Source: Euryarchaeota archaeon UBA125 (lineage in GTDB: Archaea > Thermoplasmatota > Poseidoniia > Poseidoniales > Thalassarchaeaceae). From it: a stretch of DNA of 64,000 nt. The position numbers and the translations under genes were made by a program. Position 1 is the first letter of the stretch. Every line of letters starts with the position of its first letter. The stretch covers positions 425 through 64,424 of the forward strand of contig DAPV01000035.1 of the NCBI GenBank assembly GCA_002502625.1. The letters are read 5' to 3'. Under the pieces are notes generated by a model. It was not told the DNA's origin. It did not search any database and saw nothing but the letters and a program-made list of their open reading frames with translations. This document shows positions 18,498 through 26,986 of this stretch, one piece after another.

Positions 18498-19691
18498 CTA
18501 AGCATTGTCATAGTGAGATTTTAGTTTATCAGTTACAGAGTCACATATTGCTAACGAAACCTCAGAAGTGGAAGCAGAACCGCCTAAATCATAAGTTAAT
18601 GGATTTCCTTTGGCAATCAATTCTTCAATAGCTGACTCTACTATTTGAGAAACAATAGTTGCATCCGGATCGTCTTTTCTGCGACCTAACCATTCAAACA
18701 TTAATTGAACTGAACTCAGCATTGCTATTGGATTCACTTGTCCTTTACCTGCTCTTTTAGGTGTTGAACCATGAACTGGTTCAAACAACATATGATGATC
18801 ACCGATATTCGCACTTGCTGCCATACCCATGCCACCTTGAAGTGCACTAGCTAAATCTGTAACAATATCACCAAACATGTTTGGAACGACTACTACGTCA
18901 TAAAATTCAGGTTGACGGACCAACCACATAGTAAACGCATCAATGTATGATTCATCGGTTTCAATATTAGGGAAATCCGCAGCTATTTCTCGGTAAATTT
19001 TTCTAAACAGTTGACAGCCTCGAGTAACATTACTTTTGTCAACACAGGTTACTCTTGTAGTACCATCAGAAGGATTTCCTGATCTTTGTAATGCAAGTTC
19101 AAAAGAAAAACGTATGACTCTTTCTGATCCTATACGGGAAATAGGGCGAGGATCCCAAGCAAATTCTCCATCCATTCCAGGTATTGAAATATCTGAAATT
19201 CCAGAATATTCCTCTCCTCTAGCCAAGTGTGCAGAGCGAGAAAGTAATGGCTGATACAGCCCCTCGGTATTTTCTCGAATAATACTCATATCAACTAGTC
19301 CAGGAGTCCAAACTTGTTTGAATTCTCCATGAATTTTATGCCGAATCCCATTGTACAATTTTATTGGTCGAACATTAGCAAATAAATCGAGGCCTGAACG
19401 TAACCCCAGTATTACTTGTCCGCCAGCAAGATCCCCATTCGGCTTAACAGCTCCAGGCCAACCAATTGCACCAAGAAGAATGGCATCAGATTCATCTCTA
19501 CAATGTTCAAATGATCCAGCCGGCCACTCTTCACCTGTTTCAAGATAATATTGCCCCCCACAAGGGATTTCGGTAATTGAAAATGACAAAGGCGAATGCT
19601 GCTCTACAACTTTCAATAAATTAAGGGCCTCTGAAGTAACTTCTCGGCCAGTTCCATCTCCCGGTAAAACTGTGATACGATGGCTGGCCAT
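18498..19691 (-). CDS. leuB: 3-isopropylmalate dehydrogenase-family enzyme
   Basis: An isopropylmalate/isocitrate/tartrate dehydrogenase-family enzyme, 397 residues. It has the LPGDGTGREVTSEAL nucleotide start, NVRPIKLY, the RENTEGLYQPL active site, TCVDKSNVTRG, DAFTMWLVRQPEFYDVVVVPNMFGDIVTDL and the VHGSTPKRAGKGQVNP segment. Oxidative decarboxylation of a beta-hydroxyacid with NAD is expected; leucine biosynthesis is the best guess because a LeuCD-like dehydratase lies at the other end of the window. It is about 35 residues longer than usual LeuB, with an insert near residues 165-180 (IPGMDGEFAW). Tartrate or 3-methylmalate specificity cannot be excluded. It converges on the PPS gene with one base between stops. 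Confidence 0.85.
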   Translation of the reverse strand: MASHRITVLPGDGTGREVTSEALNLLKVVEQHSPLSFSITEIPCGGQYYLETGEEWPAGSFEHCRDESDAILLGAIGWPGAVKPNGDLAGGQVILGLRSGLDLFANVRPIKLYNGIRHKIHGEFKQVWTPGLVDMSIIRENTEGLYQPLLSRSAHLARGEEYSGISDISIPGMDGEFAWDPRPISRIGSERVIRFSFELALQRSGNPSDGTTRVTCVDKSNVTRGCQLFRKIYREIAADFPNIETDESYIDAFTMWLVRQPEFYDVVVVPNMFGDIVTDLASALQGGMGMAASANIGDHHMLFEPVHGSTPKRAGKGQVNPIAMLSSVQLMFEWLGRRKDDPDATIVSQIVESAIEELIAKGNPLTYDLGGSASTSEVSLAICDSVTDKLKSHYDNA

Positions 19692-19792
19692 GACTTTCCC
19701 AATCGGTAATCATTCATCAATGCCCCTGTCTAAAACATAAATGGGCAAAACAAGGGAATCGTTCATAGACGGGGGTGATGAGTTAGTAGGCT

Positions 19793-20392
19793 ATGGATGA
19801 ACAGGGGTCATCTGAAGATTCGACAAAAATTCGTATAGATCCTGATTCTCTGCCAATAGAAGTTCGGGAATTATGGGAAAATATGCTTCGAATAGATCCT
19901 TCTTGGAACTTGTATGATTGGTTAATAGAATGTGCAAATCAAGAAATGGAACTACTTGTATCAAAACTCAATGAAGAACAATTAAAATTAGAACATCGTC
20001 AACATCGAATTGAACGATTGATTGAACGTGTTGAAAGACAAATGAATGACTCAAAACGCATTAATGACCCTCATCAAAAGAATTTGTTTGATGCATATAA
20101 ACAACCAAAGTCCGATATTGCCCCCAAAATTGTGGTGATTCAATCAGAAGAAATAATCTCAACGGAAGACATTGATGCTGTAGATGATGATCCGATCTTA
20201 CGAATCTGTTGCGAACATATTCTTCAAGAAATGGAAGAGTCGCAAGATGCTGTTCTTCATGAAGATGAAATGATGGAAGTCTGTTCCTTACTAGGCTTTG
20301 ATTCAAAAGAAGTCAAAGAAGCAATTGAACATCTGATGTCTTCAAATCAAATTATCCATCTCGGTGATGGGCTCTACGGCTTTGCAGATTAA
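19793..20392 (+). CDS. Hypothetical coiled-coil protein
   Basis: A 199-residue soluble protein not recognised as a known family. The middle (residues 45-85) is a heptad-like charged helix (EEQLKLEHRQHRIERLIERVERQ). The final 60 residues (LHEDEMMEVCSLLGFDSKEVKEAIEHLMSSNQIIHLGDGLYGFAD) look like a winged-helix fold: two helices, then a short beta wing with IIHLGDGLYGF. A DNA-binding or protein-docking role is possible but unproven. It opens a same-strand run with two membrane proteins; the ATG follows a GTAGGC stretch and a divergent spacing of 100 bases from leuB. Confidence 0.55.
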   Translation: MDEQGSSEDSTKIRIDPDSLPIEVRELWENMLRIDPSWNLYDWLIECANQEMELLVSKLNEEQLKLEHRQHRIERLIERVERQMNDSKRINDPHQKNLFDAYKQPKSDIAPKIVVIQSEEIISTEDIDAVDDDPILRICCEHILQEMEESQDAVLHEDEMMEVCSLLGFDSKEVKEAIEHLMSSNQIIHLGDGLYGFAD

Positions 20393-20450
20393 TGGGGCCC
20401 GGGGTTCCCCCATCCACTCATAATATAGTTTGGAGACTAAGAGAATATTG

Positions 20451-21218
20451 ATGCCTCGTTTAATCGCTATAATTCTTGGATTTCTTTCTGCATACTACCT
20501 TTGGACGCTTTGGCCAGCTCCCATACCTACAATTTCGACTTGGATAATTGTGACGACTCTTGTTGATGCGCCGTATAATTCATCAAATCATAGAAAATTC
20601 AAGCAATTATATTCAGAACGGACAAAAAATGCCGAGCATTTATCTCGTGAATTAAGGGATATTCGGGTTAATTTTGACAAGTTGAATAAATTTTCAAGAG
20701 AATTGGAAGATGAATTAACGAGAAGAGATGCTATTGGAGCCCCTGAAGCAAGGAAATTGTTAGATGAACAAAGAAGAGCCTTGGCTATTCAAGAAAGTGC
20801 AATGAAAGAAACAATGAAAGCGATAGATAAACAAAATCAAATGATGATTAGAAATCAAGAGTTATTGGATGGAATTCGGCAATCACAGAGATTTGAAACA
20901 GAGAAATGGAACCAGATGAAAGAGATGATTGAAGTCTTAATGGATGGGCACGCTCGAAGAAATGAAAACACGCGTGCGCAAGCTATGGAAGATGCAAGAA
21001 GAGTAAATCAAGAAGTCTTCGAAAATAACCGATCTGTACAAGGTATGCTGAGTGATTTATTATCAGACATTGCAAGATTACCAAGGCATCAAACGATTTC
21101 GGTTGCTGATTCGGTTATGGTTTCAGATTCAAATAAAAAAGGTACAATCACATTACCAGATTTACCGAAAAATATTGCTGACTCATGGGTCCGAGCACTT
21201 GAAGAAGACATGCAATAA
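20451..21218 (+). CDS. Membrane-anchored coiled-coil protein
   Basis: One or two N-terminal hydrophobic helices (MPRLIAIILGFLSAYYLWTL, then PTISTWIIVTTLV) anchor a long cytoplasmic, strongly helical part (residues 55-200). This is rich in charged and Met/Gln residues, with heptad character (LSRELRDIRVNFDKLNKFSRELEDELTRRD). The C-terminal 50 residues are less ordered. No family is recognised. I start at the ATG at 20451; the TTG at 20430 lacks a better site. The stop is followed within ten bases by the start of the next membrane protein, so the pair is likely an operon and may form a complex. An RmuC-like look of the helix is superficial. Confidence 0.6.
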   Translation: MPRLIAIILGFLSAYYLWTLWPAPIPTISTWIIVTTLVDAPYNSSNHRKFKQLYSERTKNAEHLSRELRDIRVNFDKLNKFSRELEDELTRRDAIGAPEARKLLDEQRRALAIQESAMKETMKAIDKQNQMMIRNQELLDGIRQSQRFETEKWNQMKEMIEVLMDGHARRNENTRAQAMEDARRVNQEVFENNRSVQGMLSDLLSDIARLPRHQTISVADSVMVSDSNKKGTITLPDLPKNIADSWVRALEEDMQ

Positions 21219-21227
21219 TTGTGGACC

Positions 21228-21947
21228 ATGAAATCTAATGAGGTGGACCACGTTACCCCTCCAGAAATCGATGAGCTAGATATCTTGAAACATAGATTAG
21301 ATTCAGAATTTCAGCGAACAATATTCAGAATAATTTCATTGATACTTACTTGGTTGATTGGGATTTTTAGTATCTACATGCTTATTGATGTTGAACCATT
21401 AGTGAATCAGGTTGGTATTCCAAGTTCGATATTGTTTATTCTATTGTTTCCAATTTTATTGATTATTGCATGGGGTGCAGCTGATCATCAACGAAGAGTA
21501 GACTCGAATGAAAGTATTAGAGAAACTCATCATGAGAGAGTGGAATCTGATGTTGATCAAATTATCAATAATGTATCGAATGATCCTCTTGCAAAAGAAG
21601 TTAGTTCGTCTGGGGGAGCAATATACAGAACAAGAGGAAAAGATCCCAAAGGAGTTGCTTTTGGCGGGGGCGCTGACACCTTTGATTCAAAGATGCCAGC
21701 AATTGATGGAATGGACTTGAAAATAGAACACGAAGGTCTTGAAGCAGAATTAGAGCGAAGTACATTGATTAAGGTTGAAGCTGACAATGTTGCTGCTGAA
21801 ATTTCACAGACATCATGGGAAAGAGCTGAAAGAAATGATCCCGAATTAATTGAAGCCGGAGTTGAACGTTTGGGCGATTTAGTTGGACAAGGTCATTTTG
21901 GAGGTCCGGTTCCATCTAATTCAGAAGAATATTCTGAAAGTCCATGA
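21228..21947 (+). CDS. Membrane protein, unknown
   Basis: A 239-residue protein with two hydrophobic helices (IISLILTWLIGIFSIYMLID and SSILFILLFPILLIIAWG, about residues 37-85) and a long soluble C-terminal half. The C-terminal half is acidic with glycine-rich segments (GVAFGGGADTFDSKM). It follows the membrane-anchored coiled-coil gene by nine bases. The ATG at 21228 is used; a TTG nine bases earlier would also be in frame. No domain is recognised. Shared orientation with two preceding genes suggests a small membrane-associated operon of unknown role. Confidence 0.55.
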   Translation: MKSNEVDHVTPPEIDELDILKHRLDSEFQRTIFRIISLILTWLIGIFSIYMLIDVEPLVNQVGIPSSILFILLFPILLIIAWGAADHQRRVDSNESIRETHHERVESDVDQIINNVSNDPLAKEVSSSGGAIYRTRGKDPKGVAFGGGADTFDSKMPAIDGMDLKIEHEGLEAELERSTLIKVEADNVAAEISQTSWERAERNDPELIEAGVERLGDLVGQGHFGGPVPSNSEEYSESP

Positions 21948-21969
21948 ACCATGACTAGAAGGGAAGTAT

Positions 21970-22758
21970 ATGCCGGAGTCGATGAAGGCCATTCTCGTAG
22001 CCGGTGGACACGGTTCTCGTCTATTGCCATTCACCAGGTATATGCAAAAAGCAATGCTTCCTCTTCATAGAAGGCCCGTCATTGATTTTGCTCTCGGATT
22101 CATTAGACGTGCAGGAATTCAAGATATCACTATCATTGGAAATCGGTTTATCGGACAAATTGCGCAACATGTAGGTGTAGGATTGCCTGGTGAAAATATA
22201 CATTATGTAATCGAAGAAGAGCCGCAGGGAGTTGCGTATGCGCTTAACTTGGCTAGACCTCATGTCGAAGGTAGTCGTTTGATGGTGTATTTTTCTGATA
22301 ATATTACTACAGCTGATTTAATCGAAGAAGTAGATATGTGGAAAAAATCAGAAGATGCCCCTGGTTGTCTTTTACTGGGGCGATCTGTAAGTGATCCGAG
22401 GGCTTTTGGCGTAGGTGTTTTTGATGAAAATGGGAAATTGACAGACATCGTAGAAAAACCGGCCAATCCTCCTAGCAATATTGCAATCGGTGGAATCTAT
22501 CTTTATGACGAAAGATTCTGGGATCTTCTCGATGAAGTGAGTGCAACTGAATCTGATGGCTTCTCTATTTCGGATCTAAATCGCAAATACATTGCAATGG
22601 GAGATATTCATCTCAAAGACCTTGGAGATCAAGAATGGTTGGATTGTGGGACTCCTGATGCATTACTTCGTGCTGCAGAGTTGGCAAAAGAGGGATTACT
22701 CTCTCCGGAACCATGCAATTTGCGCCCTGGAGATCCTGATCCTTTTGGTTCGCAATAA
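21970..22758 (+). CDS. Sugar-1-phosphate nucleotidyltransferase
   Basis: A nucleotidyltransferase of the RmlA/GalU superfamily that makes NDP-sugars from sugar-1-phosphates. Signatures are ILVAGGHGSRLLPFT (the GxGxRxxPxT loop), KAMLPLHRRPVIDFAL, EEEPQGVAYALNLA, VYFSDNI and IVEKPANPPSNIAIGGIYLYD. The C-terminus WLDCGTPDALLRAAEL matches the WxDxGT end of RmlA-like enzymes. At 262 residues it is a short monofunctional form, with no left-handed helix domain. The UDP-sugar dehydrogenase gene follows 15 bases later, so UDP-glucose is a natural guess for the product, but dTDP-glucose is also possible. Confidence 0.85.
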   Translation: MPESMKAILVAGGHGSRLLPFTRYMQKAMLPLHRRPVIDFALGFIRRAGIQDITIIGNRFIGQIAQHVGVGLPGENIHYVIEEEPQGVAYALNLARPHVEGSRLMVYFSDNITTADLIEEVDMWKKSEDAPGCLLLGRSVSDPRAFGVGVFDENGKLTDIVEKPANPPSNIAIGGIYLYDERFWDLLDEVSATESDGFSISDLNRKYIAMGDIHLKDLGDQEWLDCGTPDALLRAAELAKEGLLSPEPCNLRPGDPDPFGSQ

Positions 22759-22773
22759 AATGGATGTGATGAA

Positions 22774-23598
22774 ATGAAAGTAGGGATAATCGGTGCTGGA
22801 ATTGTTGGCGGAGCAATGGAGCATTGGTTCTCAGATATTCATGAATTATTTATTCACGACCCTGTTAGAGGAACTACCCTATCAGATGTGACAGATAATG
22901 TGGATATGGCATATATCGCAGTCCCAACTCCAATGTCAGACACCGATGGGTCATGTGATCTTTCTATTGTAAAGTCAATATTAAATGAATTACCAAATGG
23001 ATTTACTGCAGTAATAAAAAGTACTGTTGTTCCAGGTACAACTCAAAAATTTCATGATGAGTATCCACATCTAAAAATCGCATATTCTCCTGAATTTTTA
23101 GTTGAAAGACGTCATTTAGAAGATTTTGGTAATCAAGATATTCTTGTCTGTGGAACGCATCATGAAGATGTTGCTAAACGAGTTTTTGAACAACACATTG
23201 ATGCCGGAGTGTTGAAAACGGATCAGACATTTTTTGTTGACCCATCAGTTGCTGAAATGGTCAAATATGCAAAAAATACATTTTATGCTGTTAAGGTAAT
23301 TTTTGCTAATCAAATGTACGATATTTGCACTGGGTTAAATGCAGATTGGTACAAAGTAAAAGAGATAATTACGTCCACTCAAGCTCAACCAATCGGAGAT
23401 TCGCATTTAGATCCTATTTTTGGATTGAATCGAGGATTTGGTGGAAAATGTCTACCAAAGGATAGCAATGCTCTGAGAGTATTGGCTGAAGAATTAGGGG
23501 TGAAATATGATTGGATGGAGGCTATTCAATCAGATAATTATCGATTAAGAAATATCCTAACGGGTAAACCATCTGATGTAGAGACTGGGGATGACTGA
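22774..23598 (+). CDS. Short UDP-glucose/GDP-mannose dehydrogenase-family protein
   Basis: Oxidises an NDP-sugar to the corresponding uronic acid. The N-terminal Rossmann segment [13 protein letters not shown] is present. So are SPEFLVERR (catalytic glutamate), [19 protein letters not shown] (catalytic lysine) and [14 protein letters not shown] with the nucleophile C226. It is only 274 residues, whereas the family is usually 390-450: the N-terminal domain is trimmed and the C-terminal UDP-binding domain is absent. The full set of catalytic residues is kept, so it may be a minimal active form or need a partner. It is coupled to the nucleotidyltransferase gene upstream. Confidence 0.82.
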   Translation: MKVGIIGAGIVGGAMEHWFSDIHELFIHDPVRGTTLSDVTDNVDMAYIAVPTPMSDTDGSCDLSIVKSILNELPNGFTAVIKSTVVPGTTQKFHDEYPHLKIAYSPEFLVERRHLEDFGNQDILVCGTHHEDVAKRVFEQHIDAGVLKTDQTFFVDPSVAEMVKYAKNTFYAVKVIFANQMYDICTGLNADWYKVKEIITSTQAQPIGDSHLDPIFGLNRGFGGKCLPKDSNALRVLAEELGVKYDWMEAIQSDNYRLRNILTGKPSDVETGDD

Positions 23599-23645
23599 TG
23601 TTTTCTGGACGCTAGATTGATGTGAGGGCAGGCTAGGTGAGGGGT

Positions 23646-24083
23646 ATGCTTCCAGACACGCTGCACACCCTCCCACAGAACGAACGGTTTGCTTATGCTA
23701 AACTTCTTGCATTCATTGCAAAGATAGATAATGATGTTACTGTCGATGAAATGGCTATGTTTGAACAACGAATGGGAACTGCTTTACTATCTCCAAATCA
23801 AAGAGCTGCTATTCGTGATTATCTCCAGAATCCACCTACACTTTCTGAATGTCTTGAAGACTTGAAAACTAGTTCTGATGGCAGAGCTGGAAAATTAGCA
23901 TTGCGTGATGCTATAATGATGTCTGCCGCCGATGGAACTGTAGATGAAGACGAATTTGATGTGCTCATAAAAATTGCTACTGGATTAGGAATGGAAGAAT
24001 CCGTAGTTGATAATTTGCTTGATTGGGTCATGGATGGATACGATTGGATGGATCGCGGAACAAAGATCCTTGATGCTTCGTGA
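23646..24083 (+). CDS. TerB-like protein 1
   Basis: A helical protein related to the TerB/tellurite-resistance-like superfamily. It has two motifs of the type IDNDVTVDEMAMFEQR and ADGTVDEDEFDVLIKIA, each an acidic start followed by a helix. It lacks membrane segments. TerB-like domains usually act as metal-binding or adaptor parts of membrane-associated stress complexes; nothing here shows the partner. I start at the ATG at 23646 (MLPDTLHTLP), in frame with a GTG at 23637. The following gene is a paralogue nine bases later, so these are a tandem pair. Confidence 0.65.
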   Translation: MLPDTLHTLPQNERFAYAKLLAFIAKIDNDVTVDEMAMFEQRMGTALLSPNQRAAIRDYLQNPPTLSECLEDLKTSSDGRAGKLALRDAIMMSAADGTVDEDEFDVLIKIATGLGMEESVVDNLLDWVMDGYDWMDRGTKILDAS

Positions 24084-24092
24084 GGGAGCCAA

Positions 24093-24557
24093 GTGTTACC
24101 TGACGCTATTGATTTTCTAGAAGATGAAGATCGAGAGGGGTATGTTCGAATCTTAATTGCCATGGCTGGAGCAGATGGAACGTTGGTTAGGGAAGAAACT
24201 GCTGCCATCGAAGCTGCAATGGGAAGAGCATTGATTCCTCCTGGAAAAAGAGATTTGTTAAGACAAGAGTTGAAAACAAAATTGAATATTGAAAATGTAG
24301 TTGTAGGAATGAGTAACGTTGCAATGAGGTTAGCGTTACGTGATGCAACAATTGTAGGAGCGTGTGATGGTGAATTTCAAGAAGAAGAAATTCAGTTTCT
24401 TCTAGAATTAGCAAAACACTGTGATTTGGGAGAAAAGGATCTGAATCGAATCTTTAAGTGGGTTGATCAGGGATGGACGTGGTTACAAGACTCAAGAGAG
24501 TGGTTAAATTTAGCAGTTGAAACTGATGAAAACGATATACTTGATGACAATGAATAA
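24093..24557 (+). CDS. TerB-like protein 2
   Basis: A paralogue of the preceding gene: both begin MLPD and share the order MAGADGTLVREETAAIEAAMGRALIPP, LRDATIVGACDGEFQEEEIQFLL and a Trp-rich end (WVDQGWTWLQDSREW versus WVMDGYDWMDRG). The alignment spans the full length, so this is a tandem duplication. The start is a GTG, preceded by a GGAG. TerB-like family, cytosolic, function unknown. A third relative lies at 42513-42953. Confidence 0.65.
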   Translation: MLPDAIDFLEDEDREGYVRILIAMAGADGTLVREETAAIEAAMGRALIPPGKRDLLRQELKTKLNIENVVVGMSNVAMRLALRDATIVGACDGEFQEEEIQFLLELAKHCDLGEKDLNRIFKWVDQGWTWLQDSREWLNLAVETDENDILDDNE

Positions 24558-24695
24558 AATATTCATTTAAAATTCGGCTAAGAACTAGAAACAGATTTTG
24601 ATAACTAATCATCAATGAACAGGAGGATGGTTCATAGAGGTGAACAATCTTCGTTAGGCTACGCGCGATGTATCGTTCGGAGGCGAAGACTAAGA

Positions 24696-25280
24696 ATGGG
24701 TGTTCATCCGAAGATCGGAATAACAGGGCTTCCTCGCAGCGGTAAGTCCGCTGTGATGCAAAAAGTCGTGGAGATGTTAGTTAACGAAAGGACTAGTGAA
24801 CTTAGGGCTCGTGGCGAAGGTACAGTTGATGTCCTAATTATTGCAGGAATGAGAACTGAGCCATTAATCGAAGATGGAGAAAGAAAGGGATATCGTTGCA
24901 TAGATATTGTTACTCAAGAAGAGGCAATTATGGCACACAAAGATATTGATTCAAGGAACAGGGTCTTTGGGTTTGGAATAGACACGGACACCATGAATAC
25001 AGTAGCAATTCCAGCCATACAACATGCTATGGACAAGGCAGAAGTAATAGTCATTGATGAAATTGGTAAATTTAGTGTTGAATCCGAAGAATTTGTCAAG
25101 ATTGTAAGAGCCGCATTAGAATTAGACAAACCTACAGTAATGACTCTAGCAAAAAAATCACGACATCCTTTACTTCAAGACATTAGGCGACGCGATGATG
25201 CTCGAATTCTTGAGGTAACTCCAGTAAATCGTGCTCTTCTTCCTTACAAAATTCACAAATTAATGCGTGAGACCTTTTAA
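24696..25280 (+). CDS. THEP1-type nucleoside triphosphatase
   Basis: A P-loop NTPase of the THEP1/NTPase_1 family (DUF265), which hydrolyses nucleoside triphosphates and in some archaea has kinase-like activity. The Walker A is GLPRSGKSAVMQKVV (residues 10-24 from this start), with VIVIDEIGKFSVESEEFV as Walker B and the following FVKIVRAAL helix. I start at the ATG at 24696, preceded by a GGAGG 12 bases earlier; an ATG at 24615 would add 27 residues of basic, unconserved sequence. At 194 residues it has the standard size. Its neighbour is the small membrane protein at 25320. Confidence 0.88.
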   Translation: MGVHPKIGITGLPRSGKSAVMQKVVEMLVNERTSELRARGEGTVDVLIIAGMRTEPLIEDGERKGYRCIDIVTQEEAIMAHKDIDSRNRVFGFGIDTDTMNTVAIPAIQHAMDKAEVIVIDEIGKFSVESEEFVKIVRAALELDKPTVMTLAKKSRHPLLQDIRRRDDARILEVTPVNRALLPYKIHKLMRETF

Positions 25281-25319
25281 TCTCCGTTCATTTCATGCAC
25301 GTAATCGGTATGTGATGCC

Positions 25320-25691
25320 ATGGAGACGCCTGCAAAGACCGTCGAACGATTGGTTTGGCTAGTAGCAACGGTTACTGCATTTGGTGGTGGAAATTTACTT
25401 CTTAATCTTCCAGAATGTGATGCTAATACGATGTGTTCTTATCAAGAAATGTTTGATTGGAAACTTGGAATTGGTTTGTTATCTATATCATTAATTGGAA
25501 TCATATTGGGGATACAAGCCATATTAGCAAGAAATACAAATAAGAAAATTTGGATTACAATAATATTTGATGATAGATCTGAACGTGAAGTAATTCAAGA
25601 TGCAATAATTGAGGACGATATAACCGATATTTCAGATGGGTGGGCAAAGTTAGAAGAGCGTCATCTTACAAATAGATTGGAAGAAGAATAA
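25320..25691 (+). CDS. Small two-helix membrane protein
   Basis: A 123-residue protein with two hydrophobic helices (RLVWLVATVTAFGGGNLLLNL and LGIGLLSISLIGIILGIQAIL) and an acidic C-terminal tail (REVIQDAIIEDDITDISDGWAKLEERH). No family is recognised. Two cysteines between the helices could form a disulfide outside. The stop codon is at 25689-25691 and the CCA end of the tRNA on the other strand begins at 25692, so no spacing separates the two genes. Confidence 0.6.
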   Translation: METPAKTVERLVWLVATVTAFGGGNLLLNLPECDANTMCSYQEMFDWKLGIGLLSISLIGIILGIQAILARNTNKKIWITIIFDDRSEREVIQDAIIEDDITDISDGWAKLEERHLTNRLEEE

Positions 25692-25768
25692 TGGAGCACA
25701 GGAGGGGATTCGAACCCCTGTAAAATGGATTTGCAGTCCATCGCGTAACCGGGCTTTGCTACCTGTGC
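25692..25768 (-). tRNA. tRNA-Cys (GCA), CCA encoded
   Basis: Read on the minus strand: a 7-bp acceptor stem (GCACAGG with CCTGTGC), TA at 8-9, an anticodon stem ATGGA/TCCAT with loop CTGCAAA giving anticodon GCA, a 5-base variable loop, a 5-bp T stem AGGGG/CCCCT with loop TTCGAAT, discriminator U and an encoded CCA. U73 and GCA are the cysteine identity elements. The D-stem is weak (two clear pairs). No intron. Confidence 0.95.
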
Positions 25769-25878
25769 GTTAAACGAGCGTGCATCCAGTTCTATATGAA
25801 AACGACGAGGAATAGAAATCGACAAGATAAACAAAAAACGGCGAGAAGTCTATCAATAAAGTATAGTGAGACGGGTAT

Positions 25879-26454
25879 ATGCACCCGTTATTTGAAATGA
25901 ATCAATACCTGATCCAAGAAAAATTTTGGAGGTTTTTCGGAGGTAAATTTTGGTTTAAGGACATGGAGGGAAATATTGTCGCTTATTGTAAGCAAAAAAG
26001 ATTTAGATTGAAGGAAGATATTTTTCTATATTCAGATGAATCATGCACTACAGCTCTTCTAAATATTAAAGCAAGAAATATAATTGATTTTTCAGCGACA
26101 TACGATATTATTGATGTTTCATCGGGGGAAATCTTAGGATCAGCAAAAAGAAAGGGTCTCAAATCATTATTGAAAGATACTTGGAAATTGTTGGATGTAA
26201 ATGGAAATCAATATGGCGAAATGATTGAAGATAGTAACGCACTAGTTAGACGGTTCGTTCCATTCGGTAAATGGATTCCTGCTCGATATCATATGGAAAT
26301 TCCTGGAACTGCAGAAATTACATTGAATCAATTATTTAATCCATTTATCAGACGTACTGTTGTAACTATTCCTCAGGGACATCAAATTGATCGGCGAGTT
26401 TTGGTTGGTATCGCATTACTAAACGCTTCCATTGAAGGAAGGCAATCGTCATAA
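25879..26454 (+). CDS. LURP-one/tubby-like protein
   Basis: A 191-residue protein of the LURP-one-related (tubby C-terminal-like) superfamily. This family is an antiparallel beta barrel around a central helix, related to phospholipid scramblases. The start HPLFEMNQYLIQEKFWRFFGGKFWFKDMEGN, KQKRFRLKEDIFLYSD, SSGEILGSAKRKGLKSLLKDTWKLLDVNGNQYGEMIED and the ending hydrophobic helix (RRVLVGIALLNASIEG) fit the family layout. The role in archaea is unknown; membrane-lipid binding is a guess. It follows tRNA-Cys by 110 bases, and no operon partner is evident. Confidence 0.7.
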   Translation: MHPLFEMNQYLIQEKFWRFFGGKFWFKDMEGNIVAYCKQKRFRLKEDIFLYSDESCTTALLNIKARNIIDFSATYDIIDVSSGEILGSAKRKGLKSLLKDTWKLLDVNGNQYGEMIEDSNALVRRFVPFGKWIPARYHMEIPGTAEITLNQLFNPFIRRTVVTIPQGHQIDRRVLVGIALLNASIEGRQSS

Positions 26455-26507
26455 TCTGTTTTTTAGTATCCATTGGCTTCATATGAGACCCGTTAGGTAA
26501 AGTATCC

Positions 26508-26945
26508 ATGGGGGCGGAAAACCAGGTAGGTCAGTTCCACATCCAAGATTTTCTTGATCAGATTGCTAACCTCGACTTAGACCCTCGAATTCAATCTTGG
26601 TATACAGTGGATGTTACAGCAATGTTGGGTGAAACTAATATTGTTCATCATGAGATAAATGATGAAACTGGATGTTCTCTAATTTTCCTCCCTAAAAGTA
26701 TCATCCATTTCTGCCCCAATAATAGAAAGATGCAACATTATCCAAAGCATTTAGTCCATTGTTTTGTAGACCATAATGATAAGATTAAACAATCATCAGA
26801 AAATATCCCAGTATATTCTGCTGAAATTTTTTCTATTTCTCCGTCTAATGAACATCTCAACTGGGCAGTACATACAAATTCGGAAACAGATATACCTGGA
26901 TTACAAGCAAAAACGGCTCGTTGGCTCAAATATCTCAATACATGA
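26508..26945 (+). CDS. Hypothetical protein
   Basis: A 145-residue soluble protein with no recognisable family. Strand-like segments (GCSLIFLPKSIIHFCP, VYSAEIFSISPSN) alternate with helices, and two cysteines and several histidines lie in the middle (SIIHFCPNNRKMQHYPKHLVHCFVDH), which could bind a metal. The stop lies 41 bases before the enolase start, and the two may share a transcript. The ATG follows a tight start context without a strong SD. Confidence 0.5.
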   Translation: MGAENQVGQFHIQDFLDQIANLDLDPRIQSWYTVDVTAMLGETNIVHHEINDETGCSLIFLPKSIIHFCPNNRKMQHYPKHLVHCFVDHNDKIKQSSENIPVYSAEIFSISPSNEHLNWAVHTNSETDIPGLQAKTARWLKYLNT

Positions 26946-26986
26946 TTCTTCGTGTTATTCATGAACCTACGGCTAAAGCGAGTACC

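Noticed and set aside
26921..26986. Upstream extension of enolase
   Set aside because: It overlaps the end of the preceding gene and adds sequence not found in enolases; the ATG at 26987 gives the usual N-terminus.
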